Assembly (NCBI GenBank): GCA_001465935.1
Contig: LNKV01000025.1
Coordinates: 515,609-579,608, forward strand
Length of the DNA: 64,000 nt
Direction: 5' to 3'
DNA from: Clarireedia homoeocarpa
Taxonomy: Eukaryota > Ascomycota > Leotiomycetes > Helotiales > Rutstroemiaceae
Positions 24,885-37,282 of the stretch are shown here, piece by piece (positions within the stretch are counted from its first letter, which is position 1; each line of letters starts with the position of its first letter). The notes under the pieces were generated by a model. That model ran no database searches. It saw only the letters and a list, made by a program, of their open reading frames with translations, and was not told where the DNA came from. The translations under genes were made by a program, and so were the position numbers.

Positions 24885-25682
24885 TCTGCTGATTGATTGA
24901 TTGATTGATTGATTGATAGATATACGTCGATTCTTTCTCTTGAATGGAGCCGATAGGTGATATCTCAAGTAGTTTAGGTTTTTAGAATATCGAGACAATA
25001 GTATGATCGAATAAAAGGAAGAAGAGGGAAGTGATTATATATATATATATATATATATGAAGAGCTACTTAAGGTAGTTTTCAGAAGTTACATCATAGCT
25101 GTAGTGTGTGTAGCTATCTCTACCCCACGAAAGCACACGCACACGAGCAGACACCACCAACTCCGGCCTTTGCTTAAGGGTGTTGATGTAATGATCCATT
25201 AATAACAAGCCCATCGCACCACTAAAGCATAAGATCGAGAATTTATTTGATCGAACCATCTCACTTGCGCGATAGATTGATCGATTGGAATGATCTGATT
25301 GATTGACTGTAGAGTAGATGAAAAGCTGTAATCTATAATTTTCATAACTTGCCCCGCCTTGCATTACTTTTTCGCTTTCAGCGAACTGCACAGGTAAGAT
25401 TATACAACGAAAACATATGAAAGAGTGACACAAATGAAATGCACGCTCCAGAACAGATCATAAAGCAGAGTAACACACATTTATTAGACGATCATATTAT
25501 CCGATCGAATAGATCAACAGTAAAAAAGAGAGATACGCTGCGCCGATAAAATCAAATTCATGCTTGTTCACGGAATATTGCAGACGTATTCCAATAGACC
25601 ACTTCTTTCTCCCTTCCATCTTGACTTTTCCAAACCCCCATCCAATCCAGAAATATATCAACAATCTTAACCTCCAAAATAT
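24885..25682. other. Intergenic region with TGAT and TA microsatellites
   Basis: Holds (TGAT)n at 24891-24917 just upstream of the 24884 start and (TA)n at 25034-25058. No gene recognised. Confidence 0.6.
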
Positions 25683-27157
25683 CTATGCGCGCATAGCATC
25701 CAATCCACCTTGTAAATCTTGCTCCAAATCACTTGTTGTTTGTCCATAAGCTTCTTGAGGTCGTGGGTCCTCAGCGCTCCATTGTCCTCCACCTTGTGGG
25801 ATTGGAACGGCTGGCCCATTTTGACCTTGTTGGCCAGGCTGAACACGAACATGCTGTCTGAATCTGTGGACTTCTTCCAAGATCAATTTCCTAATATCAC
25901 CGACATCTTCGGTAGTCTCGAAACTGAAGTCGAAGAGTGATGGGCAACCTGGCTCATCTGAGGCATCATGCCAGATTTGAAGATATGGGTGCTCAAGAGC
26001 GGTTTCGACATCGATACGGGAGGACGGATCAAATGCTAACATGCGGTCCAAAAGGTCGAGAGCGTCGGGGTTGGCATTAGGGAAAAGAGATGGGAATGGT
26101 CGCTTGGCCATGAATGGCAGGTTGCGAACATACTCTTGTGCACGAGGAGATCCAATGCGCAACAAAGTTTCTTCGTTTGGAGTACCGAGGATATGTAGAA
26201 TCTGGTTAAGTTGATCGACATAATCTCTACCCTTAAAGAAGGGTCGTCCACCAAGTAACTCTGCAAGGATACATCCCACTGACCATACATCGACTACTAC
26301 TGTTAGCAACCATCCTGCATCGCATAAGGAGTACGACATACTAGCTTTGGTGTAACTCTGGAAACTTAACATAATCTCTGGAGCACGGTACCATCTTGTT
26401 GCAACGTATTCTGTCATATAACCAGCATTCTCTTCAGGGTCGACAGAGAAGCCTCTTGCTAGACCAAAATCACAAATCTTCAACTCGCAGTCGGCATTGA
26501 CCAGTAAATTTCCCGGCTTTAAATCACGATGTAAAACGTTCGCAGAATGGATATATTTCAGACCGCAGAGAATTTGGTAGATGAACGATTGGAAATGGGC
26601 GTCAGTGAGGGGTTGACCAGATCGTACAATGGCAGCGAGATCACACTCCATAAGCTCTGCGCAGAAGATATTAGCAGACTGTGAGATGAATGGCGTAAGG
26701 ATGTAGTCTCTTACCTTCATAGAGATAGGTCTCGTTGAAGTTATCTGGTCGAGGAATGTCCATATCATATAGACAAGTAATCTATCCAAGTCAGATACAA
26801 CACCCCACTATCAAAGCAAACCACATACATTACGATGGCCTCTGAAATGTTGTAACAGCTTTATTTCTCGCAGCGCACGCTTTGCGAGAATCTTCTTGCT
26901 AAAGACATTTGTAACTTTCTTAATCGCGACTCCTTCTTGGGTCTGGGTATTCGTGGCAGCGCTGCAAGAAAAGGGTAATGTTAGTCAAAGGTCGAATATG
27001 GAGAATTGCGGACCAGCCATCTTGAAGGAAAAGAGTTTCCATACCAAACAATACCATAAGCTCCTTGACCCAGCTCCTTTGTAACGGTATATCTCTCGTC
27101 GACAATGAAGTCCTGGTTGAAAACCTTGAATACCTTTCGTCCTTGAAGATCTGACAT
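25683..27157 (-). CDS. SLT2: Cell-wall-integrity MAP kinase (Slt2/Mps1 type)
   Basis: Exons 27045-27157, 26829-26961, 26715-26781, 26342-26656 and 25683-26293; 412 residues. The ATP loop is 'GQGAYGIVCAA', the catalytic lysine is in 'VAIKKV', the catalytic loop is 'HRDLKPGNLL', 'DFGLARG' is the DFG motif, and the activation lip 'MTEYVATRWYRAPE' carries the TEY double phosphorylation site. The common-docking-like region and a Gln/Pro-rich tail (QPGQQGQNGP) follow. These features match fungal Slt2 orthologues (Mps1, Bmp3, Smk3), which act below Pkc1-Bck1-Mkk1 in wall stress and pathogen development. Splicing at exon 4/5 uses the third of three close AG acceptors (26294), which restores 'YTKAIDVWSVG'. 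Confidence 0.95.
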
Positions 27158-27504
27158 GGCTGTTGAACTTTGAATATCGTATACACTGAGATTTTTATAT
27201 TTTGGCCGAGGGAGGGTAGGCAGGGAAGGAGCGACTGATTCCTTTGTGAATAAGAATCCGAACAATTCTTCGTGCAGAGAGAAACGGTATATGTAAGGGG
27301 ATCGAAAGATTACTAGCTGCAACGCGTTGTGATCTTCGTAGCCGCCGACAAGGAAGGAAGGGAGTAAGGTGATTGATGGGATGGATGGGTCTCGCGGAAG
27401 GGGCACAGCGATTCGGGGTTCAAGGTGGGTGGTAAGGTGGGGAGGGGGGATTTTTTTTTTCAACTTGCGATCAATAAAGGACTCGGGAGTTGAGTGGAGA
27501 GATT

Positions 27505-27612
27505 GGATTGGATTGGATGTTGGATATTGGATGTTGGATGTTGGATGTGATGTTGGATATTGTTGGATATTGGATATTGGATGTTGGATATTGAATATTT
27601 GGTATTGGATAA
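27505..27612. repeat. Degenerate TTGGATAT/TTGGATGT repeat
   Basis: About a dozen imperfect 8-10 bp units upstream of the MAP kinase gene. Confidence 0.85.
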
Positions 27613-27799
27613 TGGAGAATTGATTTAAGATGATATGAGGACTTGCAAATGGAACCCGGCGATTGATATTTTATACAAATTCGTGTTCAATTCGCAGCTG
27701 AATGCAGTAGAAATCGAAAGGCTATTGCCGTCTATCCTCCCTGCTCCAAAGCTCCTTCCGAGTAACGAGGGGGGATCTCAAGCGAACAATGGGTATGAG

Positions 27800-27855
27800 T
27801 GGCACGACTGGCACGACTGGCACGACTAGCACGACTAGCACGGCTGGCACGACTG
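27800..27855. repeat. 10-bp tandem repeat (GGCACGACTG)
   Basis: Five to six units with single changes (GGCACGACTG to AGCACGACTA). Intergenic. Confidence 0.9.
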
Positions 27856-28730
27856 GATAAACTCACAAACCCATTTCGCTTGGAACACAACTAACTGCCT
27901 TTCAACCTATCACAACGAGCTCTGGCCCATGGAAGGGTAAGGCTGAACGTTTCATGTTCCTTTTCGCATTAAACTCGCCGACAAATAGCTGGGGGCAGAC
28001 AACAATTGGGGGCCAGCATGAACAGACACCATAACCATACCTGGCCAAATATCTGAATATCCGAAACAAAGCGACAACGACGCCTTTCTTTCATCGTGAG
28101 GCACAAATTCTCATCACGATTACTGATCACCGCCCCCCTTCGAGAACATACGACAAGCCACAATACAATGCCTTCAGTCATGGCTTTCCCTAGTGAGCGA
28201 GCGCTTGAAGCAACAAGATTTCGGCGCGTACCAGGCAGAAAACAAGGGGCACGGAAAAGGAAGGCTCGGATACTCCCCCCAACAACGCTGACGGACGCCT
28301 ATTTCACCCATTTTCCCGGCCTAAGTGCGTTTCATTAAGCTTGATCATCTCTTCCTAAGCGAGGAAATGCAAGGCATTTGGAATGGCTTTGCTATACGAA
28401 GACTGCTATCATCATCACCTTGTTTTTGTTCCCTTCATACTTTTTGCCTTATCCCGCTCGTACCCCAGGTTGGAGAACCAACAAGGCTGTGTTCTCTGAC
28501 ATCAGTCGCGGCCAAAGAATTTATGGAAATCCTAGATTCATGATTGATTTTGAGATAGCTGTCTAGATTTGTTCTAAAAATACATGTTGGTTGGTCATGT
28601 ATGCTGTTGTATTCGAAGACTAACTACACGCGAAGCTTTCCAAACTAGTATGGGAGCCGAGCTAGGAAATGGACATCATAATCTACTCCCATTCATTTTG
28701 CATTCTAAGTAGAATGCTGTTGCGTCCTCG

Positions 28731-30047
28731 CTAGAAGAGGGATCGACAGGTTCTTATTGGCTTCGATATTTTCAGAGACTGGTTCTCCGGGTCCATCTCA
28801 ATCATTCGCTTGAGTCCTTGTCTCAATGCTGAACGATCTCTCTCTTTCTTTTTGAGCATCTCATCATCCTCCATTCTATTGCAATTCGCATAGTTGCCTT
28901 GAGGGACATGCGAGAATATGGATGATGTTGTTCTCACAAATCACATAGAGCCATTACTTATTCTCGAAGGAACACAAGAAGAGACGCTACCGGTATTGAC
29001 TTTGCGTGTGAGTCCCTATTGCTTTCTATCCCATCACTTGGACTGAAACGCTTTGGTGATTCGATTGGCGGTTGCAGACGTACAACGGGAGTGCGCAAAC
29101 CTTCAGCTTCTTCGCCGACCAGACCAAGATCTGGAATACTACAGGCTCTGACTATAATCATGTCAGTGAACTCTTGGATGTTCAAGCGGGCCTAGAAAAT
29201 TGGTTCTACCTACAATCATTCTCTTCGATCCATTTCCGTTGTAGTTGCCCCTCTAATCGCATGATATCTATTAGCTTCCGCCTCCTCTCCTGATTCAAAG
29301 CCACTTCGGCTTGTTGTATTTGATAGAGGATCCATTTTGGCGATTTCATCCACGTGATTTCTGTTCTTAGCATTGAAATGCCCTCTGGGCCCAGCAAAGT
29401 GTATCCCTTCTTATCCAGGCCTAGGTATTCGATAATTTTGACGACTCTCTCTACCTCCCAATCTAGCACCCGAGAGTCAATACACCGCATGTTTTAATCG
29501 AAGACGCTCTAGAAGAAGCGCAAGGAAGTACAATACTTACTGACCATAGCCACCCATCTTCCACCGCACTTCTCATACTCCTTTTCCAACAGCTTCATAC
29601 ACCAGTCAGCGAGCAACACTTTCTTCTCTCTCTCATTCGCCTGCTGGTATATTTTCGTGTTGATCTCCTCCGAGGTCGTCCATTTTGTGTACGCTTCCTT
29701 CCATTCGACCTCGATTATATCGATGATATCGAGGTAAGGTACGCTTGGGACCACACGCACTCGAAGAATGCAGAGGAGGTGGAGTAGATCGCGAGTACTG
29801 TGTATTGTTAGTTCAAAACGTAACAGATATATGTGCAGAGAACCCACGAGATCCCCCTAATCGTGTTCTTTTTCTTCTTTGACTTGTTCTTCTTACTACT
29901 ATTAGGCTTCTCAATGTCATTACCAAAGCCCTCCAGATCCAAAGATACAGCGCCAGTACCACCGTCATTTCTTCGATCCACAGTCCAAATATTTTGGTTC
30001 GAGTTGAACATTTGAGACGTCCTCGCGCTAGCCTCGACTTCCATCAT
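28731..30047 (-). CDS. Orphan multi-exon gene, unknown function
   Basis: Exons 29848-30047, 29541-29797, 29214-29462 and a segment starting at 29151 join in phase over introns of 50, 78 and 62 bp. A last exon ends at 28731, but its splice sites are unclear. The protein begins 'MMEVEASARTSQMFNSNQNI', has a Lys-rich patch (KKNKSKKKKN, residues ~53-62), then helical charged segments such as 'EWKEAYTKWTTSEEINTKIY' and 'QAEVALNQERRRKLIDIMRL'. No leader, membrane span or known domain is visible. Coiled-coil-like helices and the basic patch hint at a nuclear or scaffold role, which is inference only. A lineage-restricted gene is likely. Confidence 0.6.
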
Positions 30048-30911
30048 AATAGTATGATAAAGATGATTATAAGAAAGCCCAATAAGATATAATAATCTAT
30101 GAACCAACTACACATAGATACCACAAGTAGATTCCTCTAAAACAAGGACAAAGAGAAGAAGAAGGAAAAGATAAGTCAACACACGACAGAAATTCTGCAT
30201 GTATTGCATGTAGCCTACTTGTAACCCTAGCAGTTGAATAAACAGTAGCTAGGAAGGGATTCGAAAAAGAAAAAGAACCACCCAGAGAGAGAGTTGAGAG
30301 GATCAGTTAATGACTGAATGGAATGAAACGAAATGGAATGTACGTTGGGTTGGAACATTCAGATCGACTTCTGCTGCTGCTGCTGCTAGGAAAGTAGATG
30401 GGAAAACGAGGAAACAGAACGATAGGAAAGGGCAAGCATTGGAAAGCAGTAGATATTGCGAGGAGAGAAAACGATGAATCACGAGTAGAAGGTGTTAACG
30501 AACGATTTCCGTGTATGAATCACTTACTGTGTTGGTGAAATAACTCGGGGTTGGAGTACTGTACTCAGTGAATCGATGAATGCTCGGATGGATATGCATG
30601 AGCGCGGGGGTGGAGAGGACTTGGTGGTTGGAAGCCGAAGTATGTGAAGTAATAAGGAGGACGGCATCTAGGATGCCATGCATGGTATTCAGCGGTACAA
30701 ATAGTTTAGCCATGATATATCATAGAGAGGTATATGCACTCGCAGTCCGAGGTAGGTAACCCAAAGATCGTCTTTTATATTTGTAGCATATTGTGACCAT
30801 CTATCTTATCGTCTCTCCTATCTCTCTATATTTCCGGCATCATAGAACCCATAAGATAACGAGCCTTATGGCAGATGCTTTCATATACTCCACAACCATT
30901 TTCATCCCGCC
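30048..30911. other. Intergenic region, no gene recognised
   Basis: A 72-codon minus frame at 30495-30713 has no support beyond being open. A CTG/TGC triplet run sits near 30370-30388. Confidence 0.5.
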
Positions 30912-32487
30912 CTACGACCCCCCAGCAGCCTTAGCAGCTTTCTTTTCCTCAATCATCCTCTGCTTCGCTAACTTTTTCTCCTGATTTTTAGTCAGCTTCC
31001 CTGTGCCCTCTCCGGCTTCCCCTGTCTTCGTGTCTGCATTCTCTGTTGAGGATGCAGCCGCAGCTTTGACATTCGGGTTTCCTCCCCATTGCAACGGCTT
31101 GACGCTCATGAAGTCCTTCACTATCTCATCCGTAACCGCCGCTCTCCTCTCTTGGAAGCCCTTCACATAAGTTTGTAATTCCTCAATACATTTTGCTTTC
31201 AATTCACCAGTCAACAACTCCCCGGATCTATATGCCTTTCTGATTCTCTCTAACTCCTCGTCGTCTTCGAGGAAGAAAGTAAGATATTGATACGAAACAT
31301 CTTTATCCGTATCACCACCCTTTTCCCGCTGTTCAGCTTCGCTGACTTGTCCACCACTAAATGCGTATTTGAAAATTTTATTTTTGATCTTGTTTGGGTC
31401 ATCTTGCATAAAGATGGCGGATGCATCGACGGAGGCGCTCATTTTGCTACCAGGCCCTTGCAAAGCGTCGAGGAAGCGAGCATGGATTAGAGCTGGTTTG
31501 GCGAAGTGCAGACGAGCGGCGACGTCGCGGGTCAGGCGGAAATAGGGGTCTTGATCAATGGCGCAAGGGATCAAGGAGGGTATTTGAGAGGTCTTGGCTT
31601 CATCGGTACCAAAGATATGGGGAAAGGAGTTCGCGAATGAAGTTGCGCCTTGTACGGCTCCAAAGTGGATTTTACCTATACATGAGCTAGAAATATGTTA
31701 ATAGACCGTTCGGGTCTGGAAGATTAGGTTCCTTACCTATCGTTAAATCCAAAAACAGCTCGTGCGACATTCAAGGTAACATGCTTAGAGATTCGAGTAA
31801 CGTTTTTGTAGAAAGTTCCACCCATATAGTCGTAGTCACTGAACATAAACGTCTTTTTTGGGTCGAATCCAACAGCGATGATATCCTTCGCATTGCTCAA
31901 AGTATAACTTTGCACTTCCTCAATTGTGCGCTTTTCCGAGAATATATATTTCTCGTCATCCGTAAGCATGATAATCAATGGGACATCGAACACATCTTGC
32001 AACCACCTGTGAGTCATCAGTGTATATCCTAGATATTTTCCCAAGAATCTGCGAATTTGTTTTTTTGCAAAACGTCGAAGGCATCGCATAGATATTCTTG
32101 AGTTTCAAAGACTCACTTTGTAAATTCAAAAGGAACAGTATGTCCAATATGCATACTATCACTGCTTGGTCCTCTACCCGTGTACAAGAAAAACGGCTCT
32201 CCCTTCTCGTGGCGATCCAAAATCAGGTTTAAATCCCTATGACTGAACACGATGCCTCTCCTCATAAATCTATGCGGCTTATGCCCCGTAACAGCCTCGA
32301 ATCGCTTCAAGTCCGATTCATCGATTCTCTTCGTGCCGAACTCGTCAATTAGTGTTAAGTAATTGATCGCCTTGACGACTCCGTCTGCACCAACCTCTCC
32401 AGACACATTCCATGGGTCCACAGATTGCTTCGTGGCAGGAGCATCGGTGGCCAGCGCGGTGATGAGAGTAGGCTCGGGGTCTGCCAT
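30912..32487 (-). CDS. WRS1: Cytosolic tryptophanyl-tRNA synthetase
   Basis: Charges tRNA-Trp for cytosolic translation. Exons 32117-32487, 31737-32006 and 30912-31686; 471 residues. The class I signatures are present: a HIGH-type 'SMHIGHTVPF' and a KMSKS-type 'GSKMSAS'. The 'RFMRRGIVFSHRDLN' region and the 'DEKYIFSEKRTIEEV' loop match eukaryotic enzymes. The exon 2/3 junction needs the AG at 31687; the closer AG would give a stop. This restores 'FNDSSCIGKIHFGA'. The tail is rich in Lys, Ala and Glu (EKKAAKAAGGS). No targeting sequence, so cytosolic. A CACGTG site lies 127 bp upstream. Confidence 0.95.
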
Positions 32488-32613
32488 TGTGGTGTGGTTT
32501 CGGAGAAATGTGAGGAATCGTGTTCGATGGAGGGGTTAAACTGTTAAATTGTGGAGGGGAAACAAGCGGCGGGGGCATAATAATGCCGAAATAGTAAGGC
32601 GGTAAAAGAGCAT

Positions 32614-32619
32614 CACGTG
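32614..32619. promoter_or_regulatory. E-box (CACGTG) upstream of WRS1
   Basis: Perfect palindrome in the divergent promoter of WRS1 and the PRELI gene. CACGTG is the known core bound by fungal bHLH factors of the Cbf1 type; binding here is inferred. Confidence 0.4.
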
Positions 32620-33040
32620 CAGCTCAAGCTTGGTGAGCTTCTCTTTGTTCAAGCTGTGGTTCCTTGAAATTGAAGTCGAATTCTGCTGCCCAGGACTTTG
32701 CCATGGCATTGAGGAGATAAATATATCGAACTCGGCATTCAAATCGTAGATGACACCGGGACTTTCACATTGCACACGGAGGCGCACAAAGGCGTTTGCA
32801 CAAAATCCGATCACCGAAAATCTGGGGTAAGAAATCAGGCGAGCAAATCCTCATCGGGAGATCCCAGAAGCTTTCTTGGTCAAACATCGTAATTGATCAA
32901 CGCTCGCACGATCATACCACCCCAAAACGCCCATCCTCTCATACCATCCCCTCAATCGCTCTCCTCTTTCTTATTCTTCATCTCTTCCATAAGCTCTCTT
33001 CATATGTATATTTCCATAATCGCAAAAAGCGTCATCAACA

Positions 33041-33766
33041 ATGGTTAAATTTTACGAATCTTCCTTCTCTTACGACTACTCCTTCCCCGCCGTCACACTC
33101 GCCTACTTCCTTCGCTATCCCAACCCGCACAGCACGCATGTGCTCTCCACCGACGTAATCTCGCGCACCGTCGACCCTTCAACCGGTCGTCTGCGCACTG
33201 TACGAATCCATCGCAAATCCTCTCGTCTTCCGTCTGCTGTCCTCAAACTCCTGCCTAAGAGTGTGTTAGGCAATGTGCGTGGCGGCCGCAGCGAATCATA
33301 TATACTCGAGACGTCTGAAGTGGACATCAAGGAAGGATGGATGAAGACTGATAGTCGCAATCTCGACTGGACGGGTATATTGAGTGTTGTTGAGAAACAG
33401 GCTTTTCATCGGGCGATGCCGAAAGACGAGGAAGGCGATTTTAGTGTGGGACCGGGAATGACAGATGTTAGGACTCAGGTTATGTTTAAGAGTCGACTGG
33501 GGGAGAGATTGAGGGCTATGAGAAAGGCTGGTGAGGAGGAAGGGGTGGGAGAGGAGGAGAAGAAGGGGTGGTTGTCAAACTGGAGTACAAAGGGCGTGCA
33601 GAGGAGTATCGAGGCCATTGCAAGCAGAAAGACAGAGAATCAACTAGGCAAGAGTAAGGAGGGAATGACGGTCGTCCTAGAGAGATTGAGAAACGGCGGA
33701 CTGGTGGCGGTTTTAGATGGTATGAGGAAAGATAAGGAATTGGTTTTTACGGGTGCTGACAGTTGA
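33041..33766 (+). CDS. PRELI/MSF1 family mitochondrial lipid-transfer protein (Ups-like)
   Basis: Intronless, 241 residues. It starts 'MVKFYESSFSYDYSFPAVTL', the standard opening of PRELI/MSF1 proteins, with the conserved 'STDVISRTVD' and 'SRNLDWTGILSVVEKQAFHR' blocks. Family members form complexes with Mdm35 in the mitochondrial intermembrane space and shuttle phosphatidic acid (Ups1) or phosphatidylserine (Ups2) between membranes. A Glu/Lys-rich segment ('EEEGVGEEEKKG', residues ~166-178) splits the C-terminal helix and is likely a lineage insert. I cannot tell the Ups1 and Ups2 branches apart by eye. Divergent from WRS1 with 553 bp between. Confidence 0.9.
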   Translation: MVKFYESSFSYDYSFPAVTLAYFLRYPNPHSTHVLSTDVISRTVDPSTGRLRTVRIHRKSSRLPSAVLKLLPKSVLGNVRGGRSESYILETSEVDIKEGWMKTDSRNLDWTGILSVVEKQAFHRAMPKDEEGDFSVGPGMTDVRTQVMFKSRLGERLRAMRKAGEEEGVGEEEKKGWLSNWSTKGVQRSIEAIASRKTENQLGKSKEGMTVVLERLRNGGLVAVLDGMRKDKELVFTGADS

Positions 33767-34067
33767 GCCATTGACGAATTTTCCAAACAAAAAAAAAATG
33801 AGTCGACGAATACATGTTCGAATATGAGGAGAGCGAGCACACAGAAGTCCACTCATTTATGGCTGTTTACCTTACACATTCATTTGAGTAGGACTGCCAC
33901 TGTATCAAATTACACTATATTTGGAAGCGAGGTGTTTAGGGGGACAAACATTCGGTTGTATTTTAAAAAATTAACGAAATGTACTAAGTCCGAATGTCTA
34001 TACTTGATTCATACATTACTTTTATACTCAATTGTGAAACGACTTGTACTATATACATTGATTGGCC

Positions 34068-36021
34068 TTATCTGAGCTTCTTGATTGGCGGTGCAGTTCC
34101 GTTGCCAAGGTCGACAGTGGGTTGAGTAATGTTTCCTTGAGTAGTGAACGGAACAGTGCTAGAAAGGCTATCAATTCTACCAAGCAGATACTCCACTGTT
34201 CTGTATGAAGCAGATGGTGCGTACTGGGGGATCACTGGATGCTCGTTAGTATCAAGGGTAGTCATATAGTGGAAATAGACGCTACTTACTGTGGCCACTC
34301 AGATCAACGTAGACAAAGGTAAGGTTACGCTCAGTATGAGTCGTACCAAGAACGCCCGCAGCAGCAAGAGTAGAAAGGCTAGGATCGTCGTGGTAGGGGA
34401 CGAAGAAGGGGTCGCTGGGCTTGTTTTGGAAGCCTTGAAAACCATTCCAAGACATATTCTGAATCATCAATAATGTACCATTGGCAATTAGAACCATGTC
34501 AAGGGCCTATTGTTCCTTGTTAGTCAGAGATTCAATGTGATTAGAAGCATAACTTACTCCGTGACCAATGACGGTACGCTTGCTGCGCTCGATAACACTT
34601 GGAAGAACAGTGAGACCAGATGGAAGACTGTTGTCAGTGTTGTTAATAAACACGTCGGTACTGGTACATTCAGCCCAGTCGATCAAAGGAGCATTGATAG
34701 CTTTTTGAACGTCGGTTCTATTGAAATAGATGGATGCACCCGCTGGGAGATAATCGAATGAACCTGGGAAACCAAGTACGTCCCACAGAACTGGACAAGT
34801 TGTAGCAACTTGATATATATCCCAGCAGGGATTCACATTGAATACCTCCTCGTAGATAAGGTCAAAGATGTCACATTCTTCGGTCACGGAGACTCCGTCT
34901 GGTCCAGTACCAGGTAACTTGGATGGCAATGGGCCTGGTGGAGGGTAGGTAAGGTAGGTGTTGAGGAAGTCATCATAGCCACATGAGCTGGAAACGTTAT
35001 GATACTGGGCTTTAAAGGTATCATTGAATGGGAACAAGCCGCCCCAGTAATCAACGAATGCTGCTGCAGGTATCTGCTCAGAAACCTGGCCATAGGTTGT
35101 GGATGGATCGTAGATCATTGTAGCCTCTACATTGTAGTACTACTTCCGTCAGTATATTTTATTTTTATTATCTTTTTTAAACCAAAACCAAAAGACAAAC
35201 TCACAGTAGTGTCGTTCTTGTTAAACATAGCATCCGCAATGTATGGAACATAGTATCCAGCATAAGATTCACCGGTGATGAATACCTTTCGGCCTTGCAG
35301 CTGGAAAGTGTCCACAAAGTTCTCCCAAAAGCCAAGGAACTGAGAGGCCACGTCCTCTTCGCTGGTAGCTGTTGGTATTCCCTGAGAGAAACCAGTTCCG
35401 ACAGGTTGCTCAACCCACACGACGTTTGTGAGGTTTGTCCATGACCAGGGGTTTGCTACGGGTTTATACGTGCCGTATTGCCAGAGCCAAGGACCATTCT
35501 CTTGCATTATACCTTCGAGGGATGAGCATCCTGGTCCCCCGTTCAGCCAGATGAGGATTTCGTCGTCGGCGAGAGGATTTGTCGAAGGATAGAACCAGAA
35601 GTACAATTGGCTTGACTCATTGGCAGCCTTTGATATTGGCATCAAACCAGCATATGACTCTCCAACGTCGAAGTCTACATCTGGTATCCCAGTGCCGTTC
35701 ACGCTGTACTCTAAGGCATGCGTTAGTAATCTCTCAAGCACTTTCTTTTGAGGAAAAGCGGCAGAATACCCTGCTCCGACTCATTGGCGGGTATTTTAGA
35801 TTTTGAAATCATGTCGGCGACTTACTGGTAGTAGAATTAGTGAGATATTGGGACTTAGGGGCTCGCTTAGAGTGGTGGCTTGAACTTCGAAAAGCTTCAG
35901 GCTTTTTTAGAGAGCGCTTGTCCTTTTTCCCAACATGCTGCAAACTTCTGCCGGAGTGCTGAGCAGCTTCAACAATGCCACCTGCGATCGCAAGGGCAGA
36001 AACGCAAATTGAAAAACGCAT
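34068..36021 (-). CDS. Secreted serine carboxypeptidase (family S10)
   Basis: Exons 35826-36021, 35205-35710, 34558-35139, 34290-34506 and 34068-34234; 555 residues. A signal peptide opens the protein (MRFSICVSALAIAGGIVEAA), followed by a basic propeptide ending near 'HHSKRAPKSQ'. The family motifs are clear: 'WLNGGPGCSSLEG' for substrate binding, nucleophile Ser in 'ITGESYAGYYVPYIA', catalytic Asp in 'GALDMVLIANGT' and catalytic His in 'LSGHMIPQYAP'. Cysteine spacing is that of fungal S10 enzymes. Several N-x-S/T sites fit a glycosylated extracellular protein. It releases C-terminal residues from peptides. A short fragment of exon 3 is duplicated at 36962-37004. Confidence 0.95.
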
Positions 36022-36961
36022 GTTGTCCGATCACGATTGGAATATTGAAAAAGATTCCAAACTGAGTCGCAAAGGAATGGGAAGAGATCAACAAGTCCAT
36101 TTACTGGGTCGGCCTACATCTTTAATACGGTCACAGAGGGCCGCAAAAACATCTCGAGGAGGTTGGAGCTTCCATGCAGCTTGCTATGATGATGATGAAA
36201 AGGGCCTACCCATGCCTAGTCAAGGCAGCCTTGAACGATTCAAGCATTTGCTAACCAATCTTCCGTCGTGTTCCGACAAGACCTTACGATTTGAGTAAAG
36301 GTAATATGTAAGGGCCAAAGGTACCGCACCGATAACATGGTTACCAAAAACATGATTGCATAACGTTGATACGAGAAGCGTGGAGATATCGCTTCGATAC
36401 TGTAGCTAGTTTTTCAACGGCCCCAGTTCCGTCCTCCACGACCTGCCTCTTTCGGTGTAGGAGGTGAGCCCCACTTCTAGAGTCGGCCGAAGGTATCAGT
36501 CATTCAGTCATATTCGTTGAGAATATCTAAATGAGGCGACAGAGGGACAGCGAGTTTAAGAAGCTCTCATATGGCTAAACTTCTCGATTTCCAAAAAGAC
36601 TTTCGTGGATGAATTCCGAGCCTGCCGTCCTGGTGAAGAGTGCCCAGATGCGCCACGCCGACATTGACTTTCGGAGCACAGCATACTTTTGGTCGATGCA
36701 TGATAGATAATGATAAGCGCCGATATTAGACCCAATCTACTATGTATCTCCCTGCCAATAGCGGGGTTCCTTGTTCCAGTAATTGATTGACCTGATCTTC
36801 AGAAGACGACGCGAATCTTGTACCGTAGGCAACGAAGTCGGTGCGACCCGAACAACAACACTGTTTGCCACCGACCTCATGCCGAGGTTCGTAGTCTGTA
36901 CCGTAGATTCGCTCTAGATGCAGGATCTTGGATAGCAATAGTTAGAGGTCACGTGGAGGTC

Positions 36962-37004
36962 AGGTAAGGTAGGTGTTGAGGATGTCATCATAGCCATACG
37001 AGCT
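36962..37004 (-). pseudogene. Duplicated fragment of carboxypeptidase exon 3
   Basis: About 43 bp matches 34947-34989 of the carboxypeptidase gene with only a few changes, in the same orientation. It would encode about 13 residues around 'YDDFLNTYLT' and is non-functional. It ends exactly where the MITE remnant begins. Confidence 0.75.
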
Positions 37005-37127
37005 TTCTGATTGTTCAAGTGCAATCTGGACATTGAAAACCTATATATCTGATTATCCCAATGCGATTTAATCATTGAGAACTCGTTTGTACACTTGCTG
37101 GAGTAGAGATCTGAAAAGCATATATTA
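37005..37127. mobile_element. Internal fragment of the MITE family
   Basis: Shares the interior (for example GATTGTTCAAGTGCAATCTG and CACTTGCTGGAGTAGAGATC) with the copy at 51432-51647, at roughly 90 percent identity by eye. Both terminal inverted repeats are missing, so it is a dead remnant. Confidence 0.8.
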
Positions 37128-37282
37128 CCAAGATCACGCTCCGTCCCTTAACGCAATCCGACGGCAATGACTTGGTATCACGTGAATAAAGTGTTAGCAG
37201 CCAAATAATCACAGCATTTCGAACCTGTATTTCCCCACTTACTTGCGAGCTCGCTTTGTGCTAAGATCTTCTACCTAATCCA

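Larger units (their letters stand above)
27158..28730. other. Intergenic region with two simple repeats
   Basis: Promoter side of the MAP kinase gene. Contains a degenerate (TTGGATAT/G) repeat at about 27505-27612 and a 10-bp repeat at 27800-27855. Short plus frames near 28166-28338 do not look like genes. Confidence 0.55.
36022..37282. other. Intergenic region with transposon and gene fragments
   Basis: Contains the carboxypeptidase fragment (36962-37004) joined to a MITE remnant (37005-37127). A minus frame at 36726-36938 (70 codons, Cys-rich centre 'GGKQCCCSGRTDFVAYG') may be a relic gene but has no confirmed family. Confidence 0.5.
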
